Source: a virus. Taken from it: a stretch of 26,751 bases of DNA. The position numbers and the translations under genes were made by a program. Each line of letters opens with the position of its first letter. The first letter of the stretch is position 1. Positions 7,006 to 15,399 of the stretch are shown here, piece after piece. The notes under the pieces were generated by a model. That model had not been told where the DNA came from, searched no databases, and saw only the letters and a program-made list of their open reading frames with translations. The stretch covers positions 1-26,751 of IMG/VR virus record IMGVR_UViG_3300007640_000186; one strand, given 5' to 3'.

Positions 7006-8040
7006 TTATTTATTAAAACTGTTTAGCGGGTCAAATATATCTTTGATCCAAAAATCTACATTGCGAATCATTCCTCCGAGTTTATCTTCGTTATAAAACG
7101 CTATGAACTGGTCGGGAATATAATTGATATCTTTAGATTCTACAACCTTATTTAAATAATTTTCATCATTTTTATCAATCATAGGTTTTGATAAATCCAT
7201 GATTTTATAATTTTTCTCTAACGCTTCTATATTCTGAATAATACGAGCGTAAATAACGTTTTCTTTAAATTTAGCTTCACAAATATTATAGATATCATCT
7301 AATGTCATATCTTTTTCACTTAATTCAGGAAATAATTTATAGAGTTTTTTCTCACCTAAACCTTTAACACCCTTTACTTTATCAGAATTATCACCCATTA
7401 AGGTTTTATATAAAATAAAGTTTTTAGGAGACATTTTAAATTTTTCTTTAACAGTATCTGCTGTATAAAATTCTTTCTCCATTGGACGATATACAATTAC
7501 ATTATCATTTATCAATTGTAGAAAATCCTTATCGGAAGAAACAATAAATGCTTTATCTTTAGGGTTTTGTGGTAAGATCGAACTTAAATAAGCAATAATA
7601 TCATCAGCTTCAACTTTATCAAGTGATACAGTTTTAACTGGGAGTGTTTTTAAGTATTGGATTACACGAACCATTTGATCGATTTTAGCATCGTCTTCAT
7701 CATCATGGCTTTCAAATACTTCCCAATTTGTAATTCGTTGTAAATTACGACCTGATTTGTATTCGGGGAGCAGGTTCTTTCTATTATTAGAAGAACCCGC
7801 CCCATCGAATACTACATAAACCTGAGTGGGTTGGATTTGACGTATTAGAGCTCCCAATGATCTAAAAAAACCACCTAGCCCCCCGACGTGAATACCATCA
7901 GGATTGACAGCATTAAGCATGGCAAAGTTTCTAAAAAATAGGTTTAAACCATCAATCATTAAGTATCTCTCTGATTGAGCAGACTCTTGGCCTTGCTCGT
8001 CGAGGTTGTCGAGGAGCTTAAGTAATTCTTTTTTGTTCAT
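7006..8040 (-). CDS. 5'-3' exonuclease / flap endonuclease (PIN-FEN family, T4 RNase H type)
   Basis: I choose ATG 8040 (344 aa): it lies 1 base after the uvsX stop, while the longer form from 8118 would add 26 unusual residues inside uvsX. The metal-binding acidic residues of the family are visible: D30 (LMIDGLNLFFRNF), D79 (VVFDGAGSSNNRK), E144/D146/D147 (DKVEADDIIA), D170/D172 (VSSDKDF) and D217/D220 (MGDNSDKVKGVKG). The last leads into the helix-three-turn-helix DNA-binding motif GVKGLGEKK. Such enzymes remove RNA primers and 5' flaps on the lagging strand. The polymerase of this phage carries no 5' nuclease domain, so this separate protein probably supplies that activity. Confidence 0.92.
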   Translation of the reverse strand: MNKKELLKLLDNLDEQGQESAQSERYLMIDGLNLFFRNFAMLNAVNPDGIHVGGLGGFFRSLGALIRQIQPTQVYVVFDGAGSSNNRKNLLPEYKSGRNLQRITNWEVFESHDDEDDAKIDQMVRVIQYLKTLPVKTVSLDKVEADDIIAYLSSILPQNPKDKAFIVSSDKDFLQLINDNVIVYRPMEKEFYTADTVKEKFKMSPKNFILYKTLMGDNSDKVKGVKGLGEKKLYKLFPELSEKDMTLDDIYNICEAKFKENVIYARIIQNIEALEKNYKIMDLSKPMIDKNDENYLNKVVESKDINYIPDQFIAFYNEDKLGGMIRNVDFWIKDIFDPLNSFNK

Positions 8041-8041
8041 C

Positions 8042-9124
8042 TTATTCCGGTTCGTTTTCGAATGAAGTAATATCAGTGTAAGCTTGATCCTCTTCAGCAA
8101 TGATAAAATCACCACCACCTAAAATCTTTTTCCACGCATCTCCGTGTTCATCTTTATAGGCTTTAAGTGCTTTATCATCATCAAGGATAAAACCGTGGGG
8201 TGTCATTACAATTTTACCCCTTGTAGTAACTCCGTTAATATGATTTTTATCAATTTGTAAGTTAGTACGTTTAGCAAATTCTACCTGCTTACCATCTTTG
8301 ATTGCTTTAATCTTAGATGTTCCAGCTGACATCACGTTACCAAATGTAACAACAAATGTTGAATCAAACCACATAGCGTAACCCCCTTTATTCATTAACT
8401 TAGGTTGACCCATTGGTGATTCCGCTTTTAACGTCCACACTTTATTAATACACACAAGGGTATTAGTGTATGGGCTACTCTCCTTACGAGACATTACAAT
8501 ACGCTGATTAACGTTATTACCAAATTGGGTAGACATAGCACCAGCATTCCATTCATTATTGTTTTTGTTTGATTTAATAGACATCTCACAAGGTACAGAG
8601 CCGATTGAATCCCAACAAAACAATAAATCGTAAGGTAAATTACCTTTTTTCTGTTCATCAAGTAAATCTAAGATAAAACCAGCTACATCTTCAATTGAAT
8701 TTATAGTTTCTCTATCTATATAAATAAAACTACCATTATAATCTAGAATTTCACCTGTTTCTTCGTCTACTACCTCATTAACTTCAAGTCCCATTTGCAC
8801 GGCATGTTCCCAGTTCCATTTCATCTCAGTGATAATGAATACTGGTAGAATGCCTCGCTTCTGGGCTGATACAGCTGCTTCAATCATAGCAGTAGTTTTA
8901 CCTGTATCAGAATGCCCACGAAGCAGCACAATATGACCTTGAGGAATACCTGGTACCGAAGTAATTTCTTGGTATGCTTCCGAAAGTGGAATCCAGGTTT
9001 GCTCTTTAAATTTAGCTTTTGATGTAAGTCCCTTCTTATTCTTAAAGCTATCTAAATTGAAATTAGCTTTAATTTCAGAGGAGACTGCCTCCGATAGAGA
9101 CTTTTTTGTTTTTCCTCTTGGCAT
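8042..9124 (-). CDS. uvsX: RecA-like recombinase, T4 UvsX type
   Basis: This 360-residue protein has the RecA/RAD51 core: Walker A GHSDTGKT at 70-77, a catalytic Glu region (FIITEMKWNWEHA, about 97-109) and Walker B DLLFCWDSIGSVP at 166-178, followed by the QRIVMSRKE and TLVCINKVW strands. The short charged N-terminus (MPRGKTKKSL) and the lack of a RecA C-terminal domain fit phage UvsX proteins. It assembles on single-stranded DNA for strand exchange, recombination-dependent replication and repair. It lies between the SSB gene and the 5' nuclease gene, close to the T4-like gene logic. The mediator UvsY is not evident in the window; the 156-aa gene at 10033-10503 is not a convincing match. Confidence 0.9.
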   Translation of the reverse strand: MPRGKTKKSLSEAVSSEIKANFNLDSFKNKKGLTSKAKFKEQTWIPLSEAYQEITSVPGIPQGHIVLLRGHSDTGKTTAMIEAAVSAQKRGILPVFIITEMKWNWEHAVQMGLEVNEVVDEETGEILDYNGSFIYIDRETINSIEDVAGFILDLLDEQKKGNLPYDLLFCWDSIGSVPCEMSIKSNKNNNEWNAGAMSTQFGNNVNQRIVMSRKESSPYTNTLVCINKVWTLKAESPMGQPKLMNKGGYAMWFDSTFVVTFGNVMSAGTSKIKAIKDGKQVEFAKRTNLQIDKNHINGVTTRGKIVMTPHGFILDDDKALKAYKDEHGDAWKKILGGGDFIIAEEDQAYTDITSFENEPE

Positions 9125-9135
9125 ATTATTTTAAA

Positions 9136-9978
9136 TTAAAATGGTAAATCGTCGTCTTCTTCTTCAAAAAGTTTATCAAACTTATCTGCTTTGGTTTCTT
9201 TAACAGCAGGCTTAGTAGACAGACTATAATTTGATTTTGGTGTTTCTTTTACATCTGAATCAAATCCCTCAGCTGGTTCTGAGACGATAGAATCTTCTTC
9301 ATCATCACCCTCAGGAGACAACCATTCCTGCAATGCTGTTTTCATATCATCATATGATAATGGTTTGAAAACTTTTTTAGGATCTGGTTGATCTTCTAAC
9401 CATTTTTCACTTTGACCAGCATCATCAGATAGTGATGAGGTTTTCATAGAAGGACCAATTGTAGTTCGGTTGTAAGGTGTACCTGTAGATTCAGGACCTA
9501 CTGTGTTTAATTTAATATCACGACCATTTAAAATGTCTGTAAAATCACCTACTTCCTCATCAGCAGCTAATTGCAAAAATGCCTCGTAAATTTCTTTACC
9601 AAACTGCCACAATTTAACTCCTTCGGCCTCTTCACCACGAACAATTACAGGAGCAAAGATACGAGTTTTAGCATCAAGCTTTTTAGCTAACCGCCAATTA
9701 TCTTTGTCATTACTTTGACGAAGTTGTTTTGCAAACTCGATAATAGGATCCTTCTCTCCCCAGTTTGCAGGTGAGGCCATTACTTTTTTACTACCAATTC
9801 CGTAATAAAATTTCATTTCTGTAAAAGGATTGTCTTTATTGTACTTAAAAGGTACAACACGAATAGTCTGTTTACCAACAGACGGTTTCCAGAACAATTG
9901 TTTTCCGCCACCTGAGCTCTGGTTGTTTGCAGCGTTTTGCATCTTATTAAGACGCTCTTTGATTACGTTCAAATCCAT
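9136..9978 (-). CDS. Single-stranded DNA-binding protein, T4 gp32-like
   Basis: The 280-residue protein has a Lys/Asn-rich N-terminus, then FWKPSVGKQTIRVVPFKYN and FYYGIG segments typical of gp32-like OB folds, and an acidic C-terminal tail ending EEEDDDLPF, the usual docking tail of SSB proteins. There is no cysteine anywhere in it, so the zinc finger of T4 gp32 is absent. It should coat single-stranded DNA and recruit the helicase, polymerase and UvsX. It stands before uvsX with 11 bases between. The 54-base leader upstream is AT-rich and contains a possible host-type promoter, so it may be expressed on its own as well as by read-through. Confidence 0.88.
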   Translation of the reverse strand: MDLNVIKERLNKMQNAANNQSSGGGKQLFWKPSVGKQTIRVVPFKYNKDNPFTEMKFYYGIGSKKVMASPANWGEKDPIIEFAKQLRQSNDKDNWRLAKKLDAKTRIFAPVIVRGEEAEGVKLWQFGKEIYEAFLQLAADEEVGDFTDILNGRDIKLNTVGPESTGTPYNRTTIGPSMKTSSLSDDAGQSEKWLEDQPDPKKVFKPLSYDDMKTALQEWLSPEGDDEEDSIVSEPAEGFDSDVKETPKSNYSLSTKPAVKETKADKFDKLFEEEDDDLPF

Positions 9979-10000
9979 AATAACTAATTTTTAATGTAAC

Positions 10001-10032
10001 TAAATATAATAACCTTTGGTACGAATGCCAAA
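10001..10032 (-). promoter_or_regulatory. Possible Bacteroidetes-type promoter / leader before the SSB gene
   Basis: On the minus strand TTTG (10032-10029) is followed after 20 bases by TATATTTA (10008-10001), close to the Bacteroidetes TTTG / TAnnTTTG pattern but lacking the final G. A weak 5-bp hairpin (10015-10019 with 10028-10032) overlaps it. The 156-aa gene ends at 10033. Suggestive only. Confidence 0.3.
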
Positions 10033-10503
10033 TTAAAGTTCAATAATTTTATAAATCTTTGTATTCAATTGTTTTAACTCATTATGCTGAGTGAGAAGGA
10101 TACAGTTTCTATAATGTTGCCAATCTATTCTATACCGAGGATCTACCACCCCACCATTTAATCGTTTAATTAACTCATTTAGGGCATTAATAGTGTATAA
10201 GGTATTAGAATCTTTTTTACGATGTACTAAAATAGTATTTTCAGGAATGTCACTTACATTACCCTGATCTACGTTATAAGTAATAACGTACTCGTTGTTG
10301 CTCTTAACATGCAAAACAAACATTTTGTTGTACATGATTGTATATTTTGATGATAAATCATCAATCAACCCATCTAACTCCTCTAAAGGTGTGAAGGTGC
10401 AAAATAACTTGTTGTTCAAATCTCCAATGTTTAAAGGATTGTCAAAATCGTATTGTCCTTTATACATATGGTCATATTTAGGTAAAGTCGTAAGTGTCTC
10501 CAT
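10033..10503 (-). CDS. Hypothetical protein, coupled to the polymerase gene
   Basis: This 156-residue protein overlaps the 3' end of the polymerase gene by 26 bases if it starts at ATG 10503; ATG 10467, just past the polymerase stop, is a second possible start. It has no signal peptide, membrane helix or Cys-based metal site. The pattern is mixed alpha/beta, with strand-rich segments (FVLHVKSNNEYVITYNV, NCILLTQHNELKQL) and one helix (YTINALNELIKRLNG). The overlap with the polymerase and the position before the SSB suggest a replication or regulatory role, but I recognise no family and propose none. Confidence 0.7.
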   Translation of the reverse strand: METLTTLPKYDHMYKGQYDFDNPLNIGDLNNKLFCTFTPLEELDGLIDDLSSKYTIMYNKMFVLHVKSNNEYVITYNVDQGNVSDIPENTILVHRKKDSNTLYTINALNELIKRLNGGVVDPRYRIDWQHYRNCILLTQHNELKQLNTKIYKIIEL

Positions 10504-11761
10504 AACTGATTTTTGTGGTTAATTTAAAACCTTTAATAATTTCTTGTATTTCTTTTAATGTTTGTTTCTCTTCCTTAGCAAAATCAAATAAAAACGCATC
10601 ATACGTGTATAATACGAGTTTAGTCTTTTTCCCTCTTAAGGTTTTTAATATTTCCCACAATATATGAATATTAGTTGATGTTTCCAAATTTTGGAGTACG
10701 TAATTCAACAACTTTTGAGGCTTCATATCTTGCGTGTCTCCTTTCCTAAGTATATACTTTGATTGAGGCATTTCAAGATATCCCCCATATTGAAAAGTAT
10801 CCCACAAATCATCAGTATATGCCTCTACTTTTTTAAAAAATTCCAGATTTTTATATTGGTCAAATACTCCCCCATATAATTGTTTAAACGTCAGTTCCTT
10901 AGCTTTTTTATAATCCACCCCATACATTTCAGCAAAGGCAGCATGGATGTCTTTATCACCGAAATCATAACCTATAAGCTTAGCCAACAGAGTAGGATGA
11001 TAAGCACTAATGTCTAATTCAACAAGTAAATCATTACGTGGGATAAAACATTGTCTCGAACCATTTTCCTTATTAAGTGCGGCGTAATTTACCCCATTAA
11101 ACGTGTTTGAAGGACGGGTGGTAAGTGTTTTTAAATTATATTGGGTGTACACGTACTCTCCTTCAATAGGATGGAAGTGCTGTTCAAACAATTCCTTATT
11201 TACTTTTAACCCGTTTTGCTCAATAGCGGAAAATACAATTGAACTACGTTTATTGAACCATTGGCAATAAAAATCATTACACTTAAGGTTGAATGGGTTT
11301 ATATCCTCAAAAACCTTCTCACAATATTCATAGTGTTTTACTATCGGAATAATCCTGTTTATATCGTGTTTTGATGAATGTGTTTGGTAAAAATGTTTAT
11401 GTGCTTGTGTTAATTCTGGTATATACGTATGGTGGGTGGGTTGTATGTCGAAAAGAGCTTTAAGTGGGAAATATTGTAATATTGATTTTTTATTTCTTAC
11501 ATATATTTTCTCTATTCCATTTAGTGTCTGTCTTATCTCGTCTATATCCAATGGTATAGCTTCACTATGGTCAATACATAGCATATAACCCTTACGTGCG
11601 TTTACGGGGCGTACATACAATAATGATACGTTATCGATTGTCGGGTGGGTGTTGAAATTATAAGGAATTACCTCTAAAAACACTTCTTTAAAACCACGAT
11701 AATCAAACGCTTTTAATTGTTCGCTATCTTCTATTAACCAAAACATAGTTTGAATATACAA
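10478..11761 (-). CDS. Compact family A DNA polymerase with degenerate exonuclease region
   Basis: The C-terminal half carries the family A polymerase motifs. A TTRPSNTF segment with GVNYAALN and QCFIPRND (about 214-244) matches the region before motif A. Motif A is ELDISAYHPTLLA (D250). DIHAAFAEMYG (271-281) leads into motif B, YKKAKELTFKQLYGG (K288, F292, Y296, equal to E. coli K758, F762, Y766). NYVLQNLE (353-360) precedes motif C, YTYDAFLF (D388, equal to D882). Motif A has His255 where Pol I has the steric-gate Glu710, and motif C has Tyr/Ala around the Asp in place of His/Glu. Residues about 6-110 resemble the Pol I 3'-5' exonuclease order of strands but lack its DxE. At 427 aa it is far smaller than Pol I. 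Start could also be ATG 11746. Another polymerase elsewhere in the genome is possible. Confidence 0.8.
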   Translation of the reverse strand: MYIQTMFWLIEDSEQLKAFDYRGFKEVFLEVIPYNFNTHPTIDNVSLLYVRPVNARKGYMLCIDHSEAIPLDIDEIRQTLNGIEKIYVRNKKSILQYFPLKALFDIQPTHHTYIPELTQAHKHFYQTHSSKHDINRIIPIVKHYEYCEKVFEDINPFNLKCNDFYCQWFNKRSSIVFSAIEQNGLKVNKELFEQHFHPIEGEYVYTQYNLKTLTTRPSNTFNGVNYAALNKENGSRQCFIPRNDLLVELDISAYHPTLLAKLIGYDFGDKDIHAAFAEMYGVDYKKAKELTFKQLYGGVFDQYKNLEFFKKVEAYTDDLWDTFQYGGYLEMPQSKYILRKGDTQDMKPQKLLNYVLQNLETSTNIHILWEILKTLRGKKTKLVLYTYDAFLFDFAKEEKQTLKEIQEIIKGFKLTTKISYGDTYDFT

Positions 11762-11778
11762 ACCATATCTTAAAATAC

Positions 11779-12423
11779 CTAATTAGGTTTGTAGAATTGA
11801 TTGTAATATTTAAAGTACTTAACTAAACCTTTAAATTTTAGTTGTTGTTCTTTTAGTAAGGTAACTTGGAAATTAATTTTTTCAACTTCCTCCATTGATG
11901 GACCTGTTAAAGTCCAAGTTATAGTAAATGGGGCATATAAAGAAAACAAAAATGCGGGATTTGAATCTTTTAAACCGTTATATGTATCTTTATTTATCTC
12001 AATATAAATGTCTTGATTTGTTCTTTTACACAAATATCTTGTAAATGATCCCAAGTTATAATCATCTTGAGTTGGTTGGGGGAAATAATATTGAGGGGTT
12101 TTTTTAATTTTAGGGTTATAGATATCTATCCCTCTGGCTAAATCATAAGCTTTAACCGTGTCATAATTAAATCTAGAATCATCTATTGACCCCGTATTTT
12201 TTATCCCCAGTATTGAAACTGAAGAATAGTTTGGAGGGATTATTGTTGTTGTTGATTTAATAAGTTCCTCGTATGGAGTATCTTGTGGGGTTTTTTTAGT
12301 AAAAAATTGACCAGAAGAAGTAGTCCAGTAAGGACCAACATAATTTTTATTTGTTGCCTTAATCACAAACTCACCACCATTAGTGTATAAATTAGTTTTT
12401 ATTTGAGACTGTGGATAATACAT
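11779..12423 (-). CDS. Conserved phage structural-region protein, probably baseplate-associated
   Basis: This 214-residue protein begins MYYPQSQIKTNLYTNGGEF and has an N-terminal segment rich in Tyr, Gly and Thr (NYVGPYWTTSSGQFFTKK), a low-complexity middle and a C-terminal helix-rich part (MEEVEKINFQVTLLKEQQLKFKGLVKYFKYY). The opening resembles proteins I have seen annotated as hypothetical in marine and flavobacterial phage genomes, but this is recognition from memory. It starts 1 base after the stop of the large baseplate protein gene, so it is coupled to the tail module and is most likely a virion component. It is the last tail gene before the replication block. Function unknown. Confidence 0.6.
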   Translation of the reverse strand: MYYPQSQIKTNLYTNGGEFVIKATNKNYVGPYWTTSSGQFFTKKTPQDTPYEELIKSTTTIIPPNYSSVSILGIKNTGSIDDSRFNYDTVKAYDLARGIDIYNPKIKKTPQYYFPQPTQDDYNLGSFTRYLCKRTNQDIYIEINKDTYNGLKDSNPAFLFSLYAPFTITWTLTGPSMEEVEKINFQVTLLKEQQLKFKGLVKYFKYYNQFYKPN

Positions 12424-12424
12424 C

Positions 12425-15085
12425 TTACTGGTTAAAATTTATAGTATTATTAGGTGTTGTAAGTACTGGAGATTTAGGGTCATCTACTGATGTTATAGTT
12501 AATGAATCTATTTTAGTTTTCCAACCACTAGTATTAATGCTATGATTTATTCCCTTACATAAAAATGATAAAGTATCAGGATAGGATTTAGGAAGTATTT
12601 CTGTAGTAATATAAAATTTTTCATATATTCTTAACCCAGAAAAACCATCCATATCTAAATTCATACTAAATGGAATAAAACCTTGAGTACTAGGTTTAGG
12701 AGATTCAGGACTATTTATTTGAGCCGTAAACTGTTGTACGGCTGCATTTTGAGATCTAGCTGTAGATATTACTTCTCCTGAGGGGGATTTTTTATTGGTA
12801 TAAAAATCCTTAATTATATTTCCGTTCTTAAGGAGAGATTCTCTAGTTTTAATAAATGTACCTATTGGATCTTTTGATTCTGATTTTGATTGTTGGATTG
12901 CTTTTTTACTTAATTTACTAGGAGTAACACTATCAATTAAACCTACATTCCATCTAGAAAATGATGTTGAGTTTGCTAAATCAGATTCACTTCTAGATTG
13001 AGCTCCAATTGAAATCATAGTAGCAAATTGGTTAGATAAAGTAGTACTAATACCAACATTTGTTACAAATGAACCATTTTGTTGAGTTGGTTTCCAACCG
13101 TTAACATTAAATAATGTTCTATCTTCTACAGGAACTACAGTTTTAGTAGCTACTTTAGGGTCTAAAGGAACATCATCTCTAATAATTATTTGATTATTAT
13201 CGTGATCATAGGTTACTGAAAATTTATTAATGCTACCTAATGATTCTTGAATTCCATAAAGTAACTGTTCTAAAAATCTTAAAAGAGGTACAGCATTATT
13301 TTGAGTACACTGTTTTAATGTAGAACCAATATAGTGAAGATTTACAGGAATATCTAATAAGTTCCCAACAAAAGGACTGCCTGTATCTCTAAATTCAGGA
13401 CCAATTACTTCTTCAAAATACGTTACACCTTCAAAGGTAAAAGGAATAATACACACATTAGGATCTGCTGAAAATTGTTCGGGTTGAGTATAGCAATAAA
13501 TTTCAGTATCATCAAATGTAATAATAGATTGAGGATCATTTGGTTTTTCAGTTTCACCCGTTTGTTCTCCACCATTATAAACTAAAAGATTTCCTTCAAT
13601 ATAGTCTAATAATCTTCTTAAAGTTATATATTGGAATGGAGCGTTTTGGCTTAATCGAGTTACTTGACCCTTAACCTCCCCACTACTACCATCAATAAGA
13701 TCTCTAGTAACTAAAGGTTGAATCATTATTAAATCAGCATTAGAGCCTTCACTAGGATCTGATTCTTGATCGAGGGTACTTAAAACTTTAATAGTTGGTG
13801 ATGAACTATTATTAGTAGTTTTTAATTCTGTTCCTAATTTACTAATATTTGTTTTTAACCAGTTGTATTGTTTATATAAAAACCCATTAAAATCAGTTCT
13901 ATCTTTATTTGCCAATAAAACATCCGGACCTTCATCTTCTGGAGATAAACTATCTGCTGGACGTTTTAAGGTAAATTTATTCATTGTTGAAGGATATTCA
14001 TCCCTATACTTTGCAAACTCTCTTACAGTAGCTGTAGCACTGGTGAAACCGCCATCACTTAGATCATCAATTTCATTCCAATATTCTCTATATTGTTTTT
14101 TATTAGAATCAGGAACTCTTCTAGTGTATGACCCTTTATCATCTTTAAGATTAAAATAATAATAAGTTGGGTTGTTTGAGGTATTGTTTTGTTTCTTTTG
14201 AGGAACATTTTCTGGGGGTTCAACTCTATTAATAGTTAGAGATTCAATAATATCCCCAGTAGATATTGCTTTTACTTCAATATCATAGGAACCATCACTA
14301 TTATAATTCCAAACAAAGTTAGTGATTTTACCATAAAACCCATCATAATTTCCTTCGCTTCCTGATTCGGTTGAATTGCCTTCTTCTACTATTCTACCAT
14401 CTCCACGTTCTTTAACAATGGCTTTAAGAATAGAATCTTGAGTTAAATCTCCAGAATTTCCATCTAAAAATTTATTTAATAAGTTAAATGCTTCTGTATT
14501 AAAATTAGCAGTAGTGTATTGGGGGTTTTCTGGGGTGCCTTTAAAATATGTTGTGTGTCCCCATTCTAATAATAAAGTATATCCAGGACGCATAAATAAA
14601 GCATCTATAATAGCAAATTGTTCTCTACTATATGCTTTAAGTTTAAATGATGCCTTTCTTAAAGAACCTCGGTTATATGTAGTAATATCTAAACTTTCAA
14701 CACCCGGCATAGGGACTAAACCTCTTTCAGATGTTGAACCAAATCCATAAGCATTATTATTAATACTGCTATATGCTTGGTTTAAAACTCCACTTTTTTG
14801 AGTAAATGTTTGATTTCCGTCTTCTGTAGTTTCTGTAGAAGTGGTACCATTAAATAGTACATATTCTTTGGCTAACTTACCACCAACATAACTTTCACTA
14901 CCTGTTAATTCTTTACTTTTTTCTTCGTCTATTTTTACAGCCGATATTGCTCTAATCCAGGCAGTATTATTAGTTTGCCATGCCAGAACATTAGCTGGTC
15001 TATTTTGTAAACCTAATAATTGCTGTCGGAGATTAACCTGATTAGCTGCCCACTTTCTAGGGTTATTTCCTATAATATTTCCCAT
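12425..15085 (-). CDS. Large baseplate/hub-like structural protein
   Basis: The product is 886 residues. After a polar N-terminus it has a segment of baseplate type (about 125-175: SLRKASFKLKAYSREQFAIIDALFMRPGY, then LLLEWGHT) and later FYGKITNFVWNYNSDGSYDIEVKAIS (about 250-275), a beta-rich pattern common in hub or spike-base proteins of contractile tails. A long Ser/Asn/Thr-rich central part and a C-terminal GFIPFSMNLDMDGFSGLRIYEKF domain follow. No lysozyme or protease motif is visible. It sits between the gp53-like gene and the 214-aa gene in the baseplate block. I infer a hub or wedge component; the exact T4 counterpart (for example gp27) cannot be fixed by eye. Confidence 0.65.
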   Translation of the reverse strand: MGNIIGNNPRKWAANQVNLRQQLLGLQNRPANVLAWQTNNTAWIRAISAVKIDEEKSKELTGSESYVGGKLAKEYVLFNGTTSTETTEDGNQTFTQKSGVLNQAYSSINNNAYGFGSTSERGLVPMPGVESLDITTYNRGSLRKASFKLKAYSREQFAIIDALFMRPGYTLLLEWGHTTYFKGTPENPQYTTANFNTEAFNLLNKFLDGNSGDLTQDSILKAIVKERGDGRIVEEGNSTESGSEGNYDGFYGKITNFVWNYNSDGSYDIEVKAISTGDIIESLTINRVEPPENVPQKKQNNTSNNPTYYYFNLKDDKGSYTRRVPDSNKKQYREYWNEIDDLSDGGFTSATATVREFAKYRDEYPSTMNKFTLKRPADSLSPEDEGPDVLLANKDRTDFNGFLYKQYNWLKTNISKLGTELKTTNNSSSPTIKVLSTLDQESDPSEGSNADLIMIQPLVTRDLIDGSSGEVKGQVTRLSQNAPFQYITLRRLLDYIEGNLLVYNGGEQTGETEKPNDPQSIITFDDTEIYCYTQPEQFSADPNVCIIPFTFEGVTYFEEVIGPEFRDTGSPFVGNLLDIPVNLHYIGSTLKQCTQNNAVPLLRFLEQLLYGIQESLGSINKFSVTYDHDNNQIIIRDDVPLDPKVATKTVVPVEDRTLFNVNGWKPTQQNGSFVTNVGISTTLSNQFATMISIGAQSRSESDLANSTSFSRWNVGLIDSVTPSKLSKKAIQQSKSESKDPIGTFIKTRESLLKNGNIIKDFYTNKKSPSGEVISTARSQNAAVQQFTAQINSPESPKPSTQGFIPFSMNLDMDGFSGLRIYEKFYITTEILPKSYPDTLSFLCKGINHSINTSGWKTKIDSLTITSVDDPKSPVLTTPNNTINFNQ

Positions 15086-15088
15086 AGT

Positions 15089-15394
15089 TTAAAACCTGTT
15101 TATATTTGAATAGCTTTGTAAAATAGATGTTATGTTAAGAGGAATTCGAATTTGAGTTCCTACTGGTGGGAAAATTGAGGTTGGGGGGATTAATGGGTTA
15201 GCCGCAGCTATAACCCACCATAAAGTACTATCATTATAATATTGATTAGCTAATAAATCATACCTATCTCTTTCATCTGTAATTACGTAAATGTCAGTTT
15301 CAGACAAAGGGATTGTTGGGTAAAAGTTCGTTTTATAGTAACGATTACCTTTTGGAGTTCTTAATATTTGTATGTTTGAATATCTATTAGCCAT
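15089..15394 (-). CDS. Baseplate wedge protein, T4 gp53-like (LysM-like fold)
   Basis: This 101-residue protein has the typical order of the gp53/LysM-like group: SETDIYVITDERDRYDLLANQYYNDSTLWWVIAAAN (about 32-67), then PPVGTQIRIP (about 78-87). The double Trp helix followed by the Pro-Gly strand is the recognisable core. In T4, gp53 helps join wedges around the hub; LysM-like domains of this sort also occur at the base of other contractile tails. It is shorter than T4 gp53, keeping little beyond the LysM-like part. The gene lies 3 bases before the large baseplate protein and 5 bases after the 443-aa gene. Confidence 0.75.
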   Translation of the reverse strand: MANRYSNIQILRTPKGNRYYKTNFYPTIPLSETDIYVITDERDRYDLLANQYYNDSTLWWVIAAANPLIPPTSIFPPVGTQIRIPLNITSILQSYSNINRF

Positions 15395-15399
15395 TATTT

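Noticed and set aside
8041-8118. N-terminal extension of the 5' nuclease (370 aa form)
   Set aside because: The extra 26 residues lie inside uvsX coding sequence and look unlike the family; ATG 8040 follows the uvsX stop by 1 base.
10033-10503. UvsY recombination mediator
   Set aside because: Length is near that of UvsY, but I see no recognisable match and the position relative to uvsX is not decisive.
13863-14159. Plus-strand open frames opposite the large baseplate gene
   Set aside because: Antisense shadows; composition follows the real gene on the other strand.
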